From Clostridium sp. K4410.MGS-306 (GTDB lineage: Bacteria; Cyanobacteriota; Vampirovibrionia; Gastranaerophilales; Gastranaerophilaceae): a stretch of 64,000 nt of DNA. The notes under the pieces are model-generated. The model was not told the DNA's origin, ran no database searches, and was given only the letters and a program-made list of their open reading frames with translations. Location: the NCBI GenBank assembly GCA_000980375.1, contig LARD01000002.1:1-64000 (forward strand), in the 5' to 3' direction. Positions within the stretch are counted from its first letter, which is position 1. Each line of letters opens with the position of its first letter. Positions 35,260 to 43,282 of this stretch are shown here, in pieces. Made by a program: the position numbers and the translations under genes.

Positions 35260-36168
35260 TCAAAAAAAGCTCACAATGCATAGGATTGCAAATATTGCCA
35301 CAAACTTTTGCACGTTGTTCATTGCGCTTAAAAACTCTTTTTTGTCTTTGATTTCTTTGTCAATGTAATGCTGCAATCTTTTTACTGTGCCAAGTGCCGG
35401 TATTACGGACAAAAAGATTATTGCATACTTGAGAGGGAATAAATGAGAATGTATTCCTACAAAAATCAACGCATAAATCATAAAGATTATAAAAATATAA
35501 AAGTAATATGCATTTTGTTTGCTGCCTGTTAAAATCGGTATGGTCTTTTTGCCGGCTGCTTTGTCCTGATTGAAATCAAGAAAAAAGTCCGTGTACAAAA
35601 GACAAACAGTAACAAAAGCAAACGATAAAGAAAGCCATAAAAGCCTGTAAGACAAAGCTCCTGTCATCACATAATACACACCTGTAAACAAAAGCGGCGA
35701 AAAAATTGTTCCGATGATAATCTCACTCAGCCCTGCATAACCCGAGCGCGGGTACAAAAGACAGAGCACGCCTGTTAGCGCCATTATCAAAATAATCGGG
35801 AGCTTGTATATTACCGTAAAAAACAGCCCTATCACTATTGCGATAAAAAACAATACAGCGCATATTTTGAGTGCTGCTTCAACTGTCAGCTCGTTATTCA
35901 AAAAACATTTGCACTTGCCTTTTTTGAAGTTGAGTTTTTTGCTGTTGTCAGGGTCTTTTTGTGATTTTAAATATTTTTTGTAATCAAGTATGTCGTCAAA
36001 AAGGTTCGCCCCGAGGTGCGCACAAACTATGCCCGCAAGCGCGGTGAGAGCAAAAAATATGTTTCCATGGTTTGAAACACCGAAGAAAAACGCAATTGCC
36101 CACGCCGTAACAGACATGGGAAGCGAATAAATTCGTGTACACTCCATAAAAAATGCTAATTTATTCAT
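35260..36168 (-). CDS. UbiA-family prenyltransferase (MenA-like)
   Basis: A 302-residue integral membrane protein with about eight to nine helices. The first Asp-rich motif is NLFDDILDY and the second DFNQDKAAGKKT, which together bind the Mg-diphosphate of the prenyl donor. The family attaches isoprenoid chains to aromatic acceptors. The sequence is most like 1,4-dihydroxy-2-naphthoate prenyltransferase (menaquinone synthesis), but other acceptors are possible. Between the motifs is an unusual insert with Lys and Cys (KKGKCKCFLNNE). There is no recognisable Shine-Dalgarno sequence at ATG 36168. Stop codons of this gene and the HD-GYP gene are directly adjacent. Confidence 0.85.
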   Translation of the reverse strand: MNKLAFFMECTRIYSLPMSVTAWAIAFFFGVSNHGNIFFALTALAGIVCAHLGANLFDDILDYKKYLKSQKDPDNSKKLNFKKGKCKCFLNNELTVEAALKICAVLFFIAIVIGLFFTVIYKLPIILIMALTGVLCLLYPRSGYAGLSEIIIGTIFSPLLFTGVYYVMTGALSYRLLWLSLSFAFVTVCLLYTDFFLDFNQDKAAGKKTIPILTGSKQNAYYFYIFIIFMIYALIFVGIHSHLFPLKYAIIFLSVIPALGTVKRLQHYIDKEIKDKKEFLSAMNNVQKFVAIFAILCIVSFF

Positions 36169-36318
36169 ACTTTTAAAGATACCACAAAAATCCAGCTTAA
36201 TATTTGTTTACATATAAGCACATGAGTAGCAAAAAATTTTTTATCCGTATTTCATGCATGTGTAAACTCCTCTATAAACTCCGTAATACTAATTCTATCC
36301 ATCTCGGCTTAATCTGTA

Positions 36319-36340
36319 TAAGAAAAAGCCGATTTTCTTT
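36319..36340 (+). repeat. 22-bp direct repeat, left copy flanking prepilin cassette
   Basis: A 22-bp sequence beginning TAAGAAAAAGCCGATTTT recurs identically at 38346-38367. The two copies bracket promoter element D, the prepilin gene and its terminator. Internally AAGAAAA and TTTTCTT can pair as a small hairpin. This could mark the boundary of a duplicated or mobilised cassette. Confidence 0.7.
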
Positions 36341-36450
36341 ATGTAAACAAATATTACCGAAAATCGAAAATATAAAGAAATGTAAACACGAATTTCTTGA
36401 CGTCAAAAACCAGGCCCCGTAAGCTTTTCTGTAAGGTAAGGTAAGTGACG
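36341..36450 (+). promoter_or_regulatory. Shared prepilin promoter/leader element, copy D
   Basis: Contains AAAATATAAAGAAATGTAA, TTGACG at 36397-36402, a 17-bp spacer and TAAGCT at 36420-36425. Three GTAAG pentamers and GTGACGGT follow. A GTG in this element opens a longer reading frame, but the true start is ATG 36526. The leader hairpin GCAGAT...ATCTGC lies directly before the ribosome site AAAGGAG. Confidence 0.75.
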
Positions 36451-36525
36451 GTAAATAGTATCAAGATATCTTCAAAAGTGTCCGACAGCAGATATATCAT
36501 AAAAATAATCTGCAAAGGAGAAGAA

Positions 36526-38292
36526 ATGAAAGCGTCACAGAAAAAGATTTATGAAAAGAGAATCGCTGGGTTCTCACTGGCGGAAGCATTGATAACGCTG
36601 CTGATAATATGCGTTATTGCAATAGCATCGGCCCCTGTAATAACCAAAAAACACCGAGCCAAAATGAATGTTCCACACGGAGCTTTTGCTTGTTATTGGA
36701 AAGATAATCAACTAGTTTCAAAATATGTGATAAATGGAGTAGTCTCAGACGGCAAAGTAATATATGACACAGAAGAAGGCCGCGACGGCTGTGAATTTAA
36801 TCCTCCATCAAATGCCAAAAACTTTGTCGCTACAATAGTTGGCGGTGGAGGCGGAGGTTCCGGTTCCGCCACTATACAAACCGATTCACAAGTAATACAA
36901 AATTATGGTACTGCAGGCGATTATATATACAAAACTCCGCAATCCGGCTTGTATACAATGCTTGTTGTAGGCGGTGGAGGTGGCGGCGGCGGAATGTTCG
37001 GCAGTGAGCCGAATAGACTTGCCGGTATAGGTTCAAACGGTGGGCTTGTTTATGTTCCAAATGTATTTATTGGCAAAGGTGTCTCTCTTAATGTAAGAGT
37101 TGGTAAAGGAGGTAACGGCAGCTGGGATGGTGAAGGTGTCAGCGGTACAGAATCTTATGTAAAAAATGTTTCTGATGATATAACATATGCCTTTGCAGGC
37201 GGCGGTGCCGGAGGTCCGGGATGGCATCTGTGGTTTACAAAATCCGGTGACGGAAATGATGAAAACTATGTATCCGGTTGTACGTCATCAGGCGAGCACG
37301 TTATTTGGGGATTGTTGCAAGGCATCGGGGCTCAAAAAGTCAGAATAAATAAAAGCGATAGGTCTGTTGGGCCCGGCTACTCAACAGTTTTTGCAAAAGT
37401 GTATGCATGTGATGGCGGCACAGCCAGCTCTGATATAGCTTCAGCTGTTGTCATAAAAGGCAAAAAAGTATCCGGTTCTTTGGGTTCCAGCTCGCACCAG
37501 AATCGTTGGTATCCTTATAATTTGGTAAGTTCATTGACTAATTATAACGGAATATTTGATATGAATTATAATATATTGTCCAAAAGGTCTACAAAGTGGT
37601 GCAATAGCTCTTCAACCTGGAAAACAGCCCGCAACTGCCAAATTTATTCTAACAATTTTGGTGCAGGAGGTGCGGCAGAAGGCGATTATGATGAAGAATA
37701 TTTTGAACCTATTAGCGGAGGGTCTGGCCTAGCTGCTATAAAATACAAGCCTTTGTTTGCCGGTCTTGGCGGTGAGGCAGGAAAAGTAGTTCAAATCCCG
37801 TATGCAGAAATGCCTCAAAAAACGCTCCTGTTTCCCGGCAAAGGTGGAAATGGCGGTAAAGGCAGTAATATAACTTATCACAATACAGCTAATACCCCTG
37901 GTGGTAATGGACAATCATCATATATCAAAAATGGCACACAAATCTATGGTGGAAAAGGCGCCTCCGGTATAAATCCCGCTGATGACTCCACTTATTCCAG
38001 TAAGTTTAATGATGACCAAATGCCTGTGGGTGGTGATGGTTTACTGGCAGATGTACTTACAAATAAAAAAGTCGGCACAGGTGGTTTGGGCGGATTTTCC
38101 GGAAATAATAACACAATTAACGGACTTACAGAAACTATATTTGAAGACGGTGCTTTAGTCAGTGGTTTTAATAAAATTTTTGGTGCTGGCTCCGGCGGCG
38201 GAGGTGCAAGCGCTGCAGCTGACAGCACAGGCTCCGTTCAACTTGGAGATGGCGGCAATGGCGCTTCCGGTCTTGTGTTCATCCAGTGGTAA
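36526..38292 (+). CDS. Glycine-rich prepilin-like protein
   Basis: A 588-residue protein when started at ATG 36526, which has AAAGGAG seven bases upstream. An upstream in-frame GTG at 36445 lies in the promoter element and is rejected. The leader MKASQKKIYEKRIAG precedes FSLAEALITLLII. HGAFACYWKDN, CEFNPPSNAKNFVATIVGG and GGGGGGSGS follow. The conserved unit LGGEAGKVVQIPYAEMPQK, LLFPGKGGNGGKG and GSGGGGAS come later, and it ends LVFIQW. It is closely similar to the genes at 26335 and 28186. The codon pattern is more A/T-rich than in those two, which hints at a slightly different history. The gene is monocistronic between element D and the terminator at 38311, and is bracketed by 22-bp direct repeats. 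Confidence 0.86.
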   Translation: MKASQKKIYEKRIAGFSLAEALITLLIICVIAIASAPVITKKHRAKMNVPHGAFACYWKDNQLVSKYVINGVVSDGKVIYDTEEGRDGCEFNPPSNAKNFVATIVGGGGGGSGSATIQTDSQVIQNYGTAGDYIYKTPQSGLYTMLVVGGGGGGGGMFGSEPNRLAGIGSNGGLVYVPNVFIGKGVSLNVRVGKGGNGSWDGEGVSGTESYVKNVSDDITYAFAGGGAGGPGWHLWFTKSGDGNDENYVSGCTSSGEHVIWGLLQGIGAQKVRINKSDRSVGPGYSTVFAKVYACDGGTASSDIASAVVIKGKKVSGSLGSSSHQNRWYPYNLVSSLTNYNGIFDMNYNILSKRSTKWCNSSSTWKTARNCQIYSNNFGAGGAAEGDYDEEYFEPISGGSGLAAIKYKPLFAGLGGEAGKVVQIPYAEMPQKTLLFPGKGGNGGKGSNITYHNTANTPGGNGQSSYIKNGTQIYGGKGASGINPADDSTYSSKFNDDQMPVGGDGLLADVLTNKKVGTGGLGGFSGNNNTINGLTETIFEDGALVSGFNKIFGAGSGGGGASAAADSTGSVQLGDGGNGASGLVFIQW

Positions 38293-38310
38293 TTTCTAAT
38301 ACAGTACTTT

Positions 38311-38340
38311 GCCTCCCTTTTTTTAAGGGAGGCTTTTTTT
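38311..38340 (+). terminator. Intrinsic terminator after prepilin gene
   Basis: GCCTCCCTT pairs with AAGGGAGGC around a short T loop, followed by seven T. ACAGTACTT (38301-38309) lies immediately upstream, as with the other prepilin terminators. Confidence 0.92.
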
Positions 38341-38345
38341 AATGT

Positions 38346-38367
38346 TAAGAAAAAGCCGATTTTCTTT
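38346..38367 (+). repeat. 22-bp direct repeat, right copy flanking prepilin cassette
   Basis: Exact match to 36319-36340. It lies just after the prepilin terminator and 40 bp before the SpoIID-like gene. The distance between copies is 2,027 bp. Confidence 0.7.
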
Positions 38368-38407
38368 GTTTTTATTATAAAATAATACTAAAAAGAGGGG
38401 GCTCACG

Positions 38408-40099
38408 TTGAGATTTAATAAAGTTTTATTATTTTTAATATTCACAATCTTTTTAACCGCAACACAACCGTCAAATGCAATTAGTGCCAATCAGGGCAAG
38501 ATGGTGAGGGTTGGCATAAGCGATGTTAAATTCCAAAATTACTACTACAATACGATAAACATCACTGCAACAGACAGTTTCCGCTTGACAGATAAAGCAA
38601 CTAACTCCATAATAGCGGATTTTGGCGCACTTGAGGATGTAAATATTACGATAAAAGACAATTGTTTTAATGTAAAACAGGGCACAACAACCATTGCCAA
38701 CGGGCTGGAAGGCCCTATAACAGCGGAATCCGATAATGGATTTGTGACCGTAAAAAACCTTAAACGAGCCGGACAAAACGCATATTACCGCGGCACGTTT
38801 GAGATTACTAAAGCACCACAAAAAGTTAATCAGTTTAATTTGATAAATGTTCTGGATTTGCAATCTTACTTAAAAGGTGTTGTACCAAACGAAATGCCTG
38901 TAAGATTCGGGCTTGAGGCACTCAAAGCACAGGCAGTGCTTGCGCGAAGCTATGTTCTAAAACCAAGAGAGCGCAACTATCACAACTTTGACGTATGCGA
39001 TTCTGTTGCGTGTCAGGTGTATTTTGGCGCCAATACCGAGAAAGAGCTTTCAGACAAAGCTGTGGACGAAACAGACAACATTGTGGCAATGAGTGATAAT
39101 GAGCTGGTGCTTGCTTTGTATAGCTCTACTGCGGGCGGATATACAGAAAGCTATGAAAACGCTTTTTCTACAGACATGTCAAACGGAGTAAGGGTTTTCC
39201 CGGGCTCACCCAGAGCTTTTTTAAAAGGCGTGCCCGATGATCCCAAAACCCCTGTGCTGAATACAGAAGAAGCAGCAAGAAAGTTTTATACCACAAATCC
39301 TGAAACCTTTGACAACAAGTCGCCTTATTTCAGATGGACAAAAGAGTGGGAAAAAACAGAGCTGGAAAATATTCTTAAACAAACGTTAAAAACCCAGTCA
39401 CAGGCCGGTTTTGTAAAACCAAAATTTGAAAAACCCGAAGATTTTGGCTCTTTAAAAGAAATAAAAGTAACAAGACGCGGTGTTTCCGGCAAGGCCATGT
39501 TTGTTGACATAATCACAGACAAAGGTACATTCACCGTAAGCAAAGAGCTGCCTATCAGAAGGACTTTTCAAAAAAACAATATCTCGCTTCCTTCAGCAAA
39601 CGTTGTTTTTGATATTGAAATTACAGAGCCGGACAAAGACTCTAAAAATGAGAAGCCCATCACAAAAATTATTGCCCATGGCGGAGGATTCGGCCACGGA
39701 GTGGGCATGAGCCAGTTTGGCGCAGGTGCCATGGGTGATGCGGGATACTCCTACGAGGATATTATCCAGCATTATTTTAAAAATACTTCAATATCAACCT
39801 ATCCCGTGGAATTATCTAACCAAACAGGCCACGATACTGATACACAGCTTTTTTACACAAAAAACAAAAAAGTTAACCTTGTTGTGGAAAATAAGTTTCA
39901 ATTCTCAAAATTGACTGTGGTAGTAAACGGTCAGGAGTTGAGTCTTGAGGTTGTGCCAAGGCTTTTTAAAAACGAAAAATTTGACATAAGCCCCTATATC
40001 AAAAAAGGCGAAAACAGAATCACATATCTGCTTCCGTATTCGCCGCTGCACAAAAAACCCGTTAAAGTGTATGTGGAATTAAAAGAAGCTGAAAACTAG
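38408..40099 (+). CDS. SpoIID/LytB domain protein (peptidoglycan-active)
   Basis: A 563-residue exported protein. Residues 1-27 form a signal peptide (LLFLIFTIFLTATQPSNA). The SpoIID catalytic region shows YLKGVVPNEMPVRFGLEALKA-type sequence with the catalytic Glu, then DVCDSVACQVYFG and GHGVGMSQFGAGAMG. SpoIID homologues are lytic transglycosylases acting on denuded glycan strands. Non-sporulating Cyanobacteria and relatives also carry them. The C-terminal 80 residues form a separate beta-rich part. The start is TTG 38408 with GAGGGGG nearby. The next gene, murJ, begins 12 bp downstream, so the two form a cell-wall operon. Confidence 0.92.
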   Translation: MRFNKVLLFLIFTIFLTATQPSNAISANQGKMVRVGISDVKFQNYYYNTINITATDSFRLTDKATNSIIADFGALEDVNITIKDNCFNVKQGTTTIANGLEGPITAESDNGFVTVKNLKRAGQNAYYRGTFEITKAPQKVNQFNLINVLDLQSYLKGVVPNEMPVRFGLEALKAQAVLARSYVLKPRERNYHNFDVCDSVACQVYFGANTEKELSDKAVDETDNIVAMSDNELVLALYSSTAGGYTESYENAFSTDMSNGVRVFPGSPRAFLKGVPDDPKTPVLNTEEAARKFYTTNPETFDNKSPYFRWTKEWEKTELENILKQTLKTQSQAGFVKPKFEKPEDFGSLKEIKVTRRGVSGKAMFVDIITDKGTFTVSKELPIRRTFQKNNISLPSANVVFDIEITEPDKDSKNEKPITKIIAHGGGFGHGVGMSQFGAGAMGDAGYSYEDIIQHYFKNTSISTYPVELSNQTGHDTDTQLFYTKNKKVNLVVENKFQFSKLTVVVNGQELSLEVVPRLFKNEKFDISPYIKKGENRITYLLPYSPLHKKPVKVYVELKEAEN

Positions 40100-40110
40100 A
40101 AGAGGAATAA

Positions 40111-41733
40111 ATGACTAATAACAATACAGCTGTAGAAAATACTCAAAATACAAACGCCTCAAAAACACAGAGCCTTTTAAAAGCCGCGTGGATTATAGCT
40201 TTTGTGACCATCATCAGTAAATTGATAGGTTTTTTAAGAGATGTTGTTATTGCAAACTTTTATGGCGCAGGCATGGTGTCGGATGCATATTTTTATGCGT
40301 ATCAAATACCTGCAATTTCGATAATCCTCCTTGGCGGAATCGGCGGGCCTTTTCACAGCGCGGTTGTTTCGGTTTTTTCAAAACTTATCCCGAACCTTGA
40401 ACAAAAACCCTCTGACGCTGTAAACAAACTTTTTAACACGTTTTTAACAAGCTCATTTCTTGTGTTTTTGGCGCTGGGCGTGCTTGTGTTTGTGTTCTCG
40501 GACGTGATTATGAAGGTGATTATTGCAAACGGCTCACCTGAATTGATTCATCTTGCTTCCGTGCACTTAAAAATCATGGCGCCTGTGCTCACTGTCGGCG
40601 GGGTTGTCGGGATTTATTACGGGATTTTGATTGTGTATAAGGAATTTTTGATTCCGAATATTTCTCCCATACTGATGAGCGTTGCAATTATTGCGATAAT
40701 ATCGCTTGTGCGCCACGATAACTCGGGCGTTGTGCTGGCTCTCGCAACGACAGTAGGTGCTTTGTGCCAGTTTGTTTACCAGCTGCCAAAGCTCAAATCA
40801 CTCGGTTTTAAATTCCGTCCTAACCTTGATGTTTTTAATAACCCGCAGTACAAAAATATCCTCGAGCTGTTGTTTCCCGCAATTTTGAGCAGCACAGTCG
40901 GGCAGGTTTATATCTATGTTGATATGTTTTTTGCATCTCAGCTTCAAGAAGGCGCGTGGTCTGCTATAGGATATGCCAACAGGCTTTTTCAGTTTCCTGT
41001 AGGGGTGCTTGTGACAGCGTTTCTTGTGCCTTTGTTCCCGATTTTTTCTAAACTCGTTGGCGAGAAGGACTATGACAATATCAGATATTATTTTAATAAA
41101 GGGGTCGGGCTGCTCAATTTTGTTGCGTTTCCGATTCTTGTTTTGATTATTTTGCTTTCTACAAACGCTATACAGCTGATATTTCAGCGCGGTGCGTTCA
41201 ACGAAGTAGCCACCATGATGGTGTCAGAGGCACTTTGCTATCTTTCAATTTCAATAATATTCTATGTTTTCAGAGACTCTATCACACGCGTCTTTTATGC
41301 TTTTAACGATTCAAAAACGCCCTTTCTTGTTGCCCTGTCTTCAATTGTGATTAAGTTTATCTTAAACTTCCTGTTTGTAAAACAGTTAGGAATAGGCGGT
41401 ATTACGCTGTCTACATCTTTTGTGACATTGATAAACGGTTTTTGGCTCGGGCTTTTAATCAAGAAAAAAATGAGCATGGACTATGGAATTTATTTTAAAA
41501 ACCTTTTAAAAATGGCTGTGATTTCTGTTGCAACATATTACGTATGCCTTGGCGTTTACAGGCTTTGGGACGCTCACATCGCGCCGACACAGCTCACTTT
41601 GATTGTGAAAATAACATTGATAACACTGCTTTGCTTTGCGGTGTACAGTGTTTTTGCCGCAATAGTAAGAATCCCTTACGTATTCGAGCTCTACGGCAGA
41701 GCCAAGGGCAAGTTGATGCGTTTTAGGAAGTAG
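40111..41733 (+). CDS. murJ: Lipid II flippase MurJ
   Basis: A 540-residue polytopic membrane protein (about 14 helices) of the MOP superfamily that flips lipid II across the inner membrane for peptidoglycan assembly. Typical MurJ segments are SKLIGFLRDVVIANFYGAG near the N-terminus, GGIGGPFHSAVVSVFSK, and FRDSITRVFYAFNDSKTPF. The length is normal. GAGGA precedes ATG 40111. It is coupled to the SpoIID-like gene upstream. Its last 11 bp overlap the 3' end of the converging HEPN-like gene. Confidence 0.95.
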   Translation: MTNNNTAVENTQNTNASKTQSLLKAAWIIAFVTIISKLIGFLRDVVIANFYGAGMVSDAYFYAYQIPAISIILLGGIGGPFHSAVVSVFSKLIPNLEQKPSDAVNKLFNTFLTSSFLVFLALGVLVFVFSDVIMKVIIANGSPELIHLASVHLKIMAPVLTVGGVVGIYYGILIVYKEFLIPNISPILMSVAIIAIISLVRHDNSGVVLALATTVGALCQFVYQLPKLKSLGFKFRPNLDVFNNPQYKNILELLFPAILSSTVGQVYIYVDMFFASQLQEGAWSAIGYANRLFQFPVGVLVTAFLVPLFPIFSKLVGEKDYDNIRYYFNKGVGLLNFVAFPILVLIILLSTNAIQLIFQRGAFNEVATMMVSEALCYLSISIIFYVFRDSITRVFYAFNDSKTPFLVALSSIVIKFILNFLFVKQLGIGGITLSTSFVTLINGFWLGLLIKKKMSMDYGIYFKNLLKMAVISVATYYVCLGVYRLWDAHIAPTQLTLIVKITLITLLCFAVYSVFAAIVRIPYVFELYGRAKGKLMRFRK

Positions 41734-42568
41734 GGTTATTTTCTAAAGAGTCAAAAATGCTTATTTGTCCGTTATCAGTATCAAATTCTTCTTGAGGATT
41801 TAGCTCTTTTAGCTTTTTAATAAAGTTATATTTTTCTCTTATAATGTCCCAGGGTGATTTTAAATCGCAATATTCCCATCCGTTTAACACCGCGATATCT
41901 TCAAACATATCAATAATCATGCGGTCTTTGTTATAAGCAAAATTTTGATGGGGTGTTTCTTTTTTGTATAATTCAGGAGCTAATTCATAGATTTTTTTGT
42001 GAATTTGCATTATTGAAGGTTTGAATGTTAAATCATTTGGGATATGAGAGTATTTACCAAGTGAGCAGCCAATATGCATTTCAAATAAGATTAAAGCCTC
42101 ATGGTAATTTATTTTATTTTCTCTGTATCTTTTAAAATTAAAATGGGCAATGTCATTTCTAAGATTTATTAAATCTTTGCTCTTTTTTCTTAGTTCGGAA
42201 AAAGTTTGAGGAATTTTATCATAAAAGCGGTTTTGAATAGAAGGAACCCTGAAGGCTTCTTCGTGAAAGATAAACATTAATATGTGTCTGAGGTGTAAAA
42301 TTGGTATTATATTAATAAACCTGGCAGACTCGGGCAGACTTTCATCATTTAAAATTGACATAAAAGTATTAGCGCCTTTGTCGTTAAAATATTTATTTAT
42401 GATTTTTTCATTGCTAAAAAATTTAGAAAAAGCTGAAATTGCATTGTTTCTGTATACAAGTGTGACGCAGTCAATCATTTTCCATTTAAGAAGCAATTCC
42501 AATCTTAAAAGTCTTTTATAAATTTTGCTGAACTCATATTCAAATTTTTCATAATACTGCATAGTCAT
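41723..42568 (-). CDS. HEPN/Abi-like protein (putative)
   Basis: A 281-residue helical protein when started at ATG 42568. A further upstream in-frame start at 42715 crosses a promoter-like region and is less likely. The segment LINLRNDIAHFNFKRYR holds Arg137-x4-His142, the R-x4-6-H motif of HEPN RNases found in abortive-infection (Abi_2-like) and toxin proteins. The rest is basic and helical with no membrane span. It lies just downstream of an XRE-like regulator on the same strand, the usual order of antitoxin then toxin. It overlaps murJ by 11 bp at the 3' end. The name rests on one motif and context, so a non-toxic HEPN role is possible. Confidence 0.55.
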   Translation of the reverse strand: MTMQYYEKFEYEFSKIYKRLLRLELLLKWKMIDCVTLVYRNNAISAFSKFFSNEKIINKYFNDKGANTFMSILNDESLPESARFINIIPILHLRHILMFIFHEEAFRVPSIQNRFYDKIPQTFSELRKKSKDLINLRNDIAHFNFKRYRENKINYHEALILFEMHIGCSLGKYSHIPNDLTFKPSIMQIHKKIYELAPELYKKETPHQNFAYNKDRMIIDMFEDIAVLNGWEYCDLKSPWDIIREKYNFIKKLKELNPQEEFDTDNGQISIFDSLENNPTS

Positions 42569-42609
42569 GTCCTGCTTGAAATAAAGACTATTATACACTT
42601 TAGGCTTGA

Positions 42610-42623
42610 TTTTGTATACAAAA
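42610..42623. promoter_or_regulatory. 14-bp palindrome upstream of the HEPN-like gene
   Basis: TTTTGTATACAAAA is a perfect palindrome about 45-55 bp upstream of ATG 42568 (minus strand). A TATAAT lies on the minus strand near 42590-42595. It could be an operator for the HEPN-like gene. Next to it, GAGCCGG/CCGGCTC at about 42705-42725 could form a hairpin ending the regulator transcript. Confidence 0.45.
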
Positions 42624-42731
42624 ATGTTATAATAATAGTGTACACATAGAAAACGGGGCACAGGTAGACTAGAGCTATCCCCCATGTACAAAAGAACAAG
42701 AATTGAGCCGGTCATTGAGCCGGCTCTTACC

Positions 42732-42956
42732 TTATTTTCTTTCCTGCAAAATTAAGTCGAAACCTAGGATATCACAAATAGCTTGTAGCTCTGATATACG
42801 CAAATTGTTTCTTCTTGCTCTTTCTGAAAAAGATTGTGGTGTAATTTTTGTTTCTAGTTTTTCAGATATTAAAGGTATGACATTTTTTTGTGTCATTCCT
42901 TTGCGGTTGATTAAAAATTTTATTATTTCTTTATTTGTCCAGTCATTTATATTCAT
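42732..42956 (-). CDS. Small XRE-like helix-turn-helix protein
   Basis: A 74-residue single-domain protein resembling a Cro/C1-type DNA-binding domain. KGMTQKNVIPLISEKLETKI and TPQSFSERARRNNLRISELQ form the helix-turn-helix, and ICDILGFDLILQERK closes it. Its small size fits an antitoxin or local repressor. It is divergent from the 61-residue gene at 43062. The intergenic region between them carries a 36-bp palindrome and a consensus promoter, which makes self- and neighbour regulation likely. The HEPN-like gene follows on the same strand after 163 bp. Confidence 0.8.
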   Translation of the reverse strand: MNINDWTNKEIIKFLINRKGMTQKNVIPLISEKLETKITPQSFSERARRNNLRISELQAICDILGFDLILQERK

Positions 42957-42975
42957 GTATTTAATGATAAAGACA

Positions 42976-43004
42976 TTGACAAAAAATTACTATATAGATA
43001 TAAT
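42976..43004 (+). promoter_or_regulatory. Perfect-consensus promoter for the 61-aa gene
   Basis: TTGACA (42976-42981), a 17-bp spacer and TATAAT (42999-43004) match the sigma-70 consensus at all 12 positions with ideal spacing, the best promoter seen in this window. The predicted start of transcription (about 43011) lies inside the palindrome that follows. Confidence 0.85.
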
Positions 43005-43005
43005 A

Positions 43006-43041
43006 ATAAATATAATATGTATTAATACATATTATATTTAT
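43006..43041. promoter_or_regulatory. 36-bp perfect palindrome, probable operator
   Basis: The 18-bp half-site ATAAATATAATATGTATT (43006-43023) is repeated exactly inverted at 43024-43041 with no central gap. It sits between the divergent XRE-like regulator and the 61-aa gene, and overlaps the start site of the consensus promoter. Each arm contains a TATAAT reading outward to the other side. Operator or hairpin function is inferred. Confidence 0.75.
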
Positions 43042-43061
43042 AAATTATTAAGGACGCTGCT

Positions 43062-43247
43062 ATGACAAAAAACGAACGTATAAGAGCATTGAAAAAAGAA
43101 TTTAAAATACTTTTGCAAAAATTAGAAAGATTACTCAAAACTACAAACAGACAAAACAGTATCGATGATGTCATTGACTTAATACAAACATTTTATTTTG
43201 TATATCACAAAGTTAGTGACTGCCAAAAACTCGTTTCAAAACTCTGA
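43062..43247 (+). CDS. Small helical protein (61 aa)
   Basis: A 61-residue protein, basic at the N-terminus and predicted fully helical: TKNERIRALKKEFKILLQKL, then NSIDDVIDLIQTFYFVYHKV. No family is recognised. TTAAGGA lies about ten bases before ATG 43062. A perfect consensus promoter and the 36-bp palindrome directly upstream argue that it is a real, tightly repressed gene. Its divergent partner is the XRE-like regulator, so it may belong to the same defence or toxin-antitoxin-like module, either as a toxin, a modulator or an unrelated passenger. Its function cannot be read from the sequence. Confidence 0.65.
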   Translation: MTKNERIRALKKEFKILLQKLERLLKTTNRQNSIDDVIDLIQTFYFVYHKVSDCQKLVSKL

Positions 43248-43282
43248 TTGACATTGCTCTAGATGGAATGTATTTTTAAAGT

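Noticed and set aside
36445..36525. Longer start (GTG 36445) for the prepilin gene
   Set aside because: It lies in the promoter/leader element, which is non-coding at the other four loci. ATG 36526 has a good AAAGGAG site and gives a normal prepilin leader.
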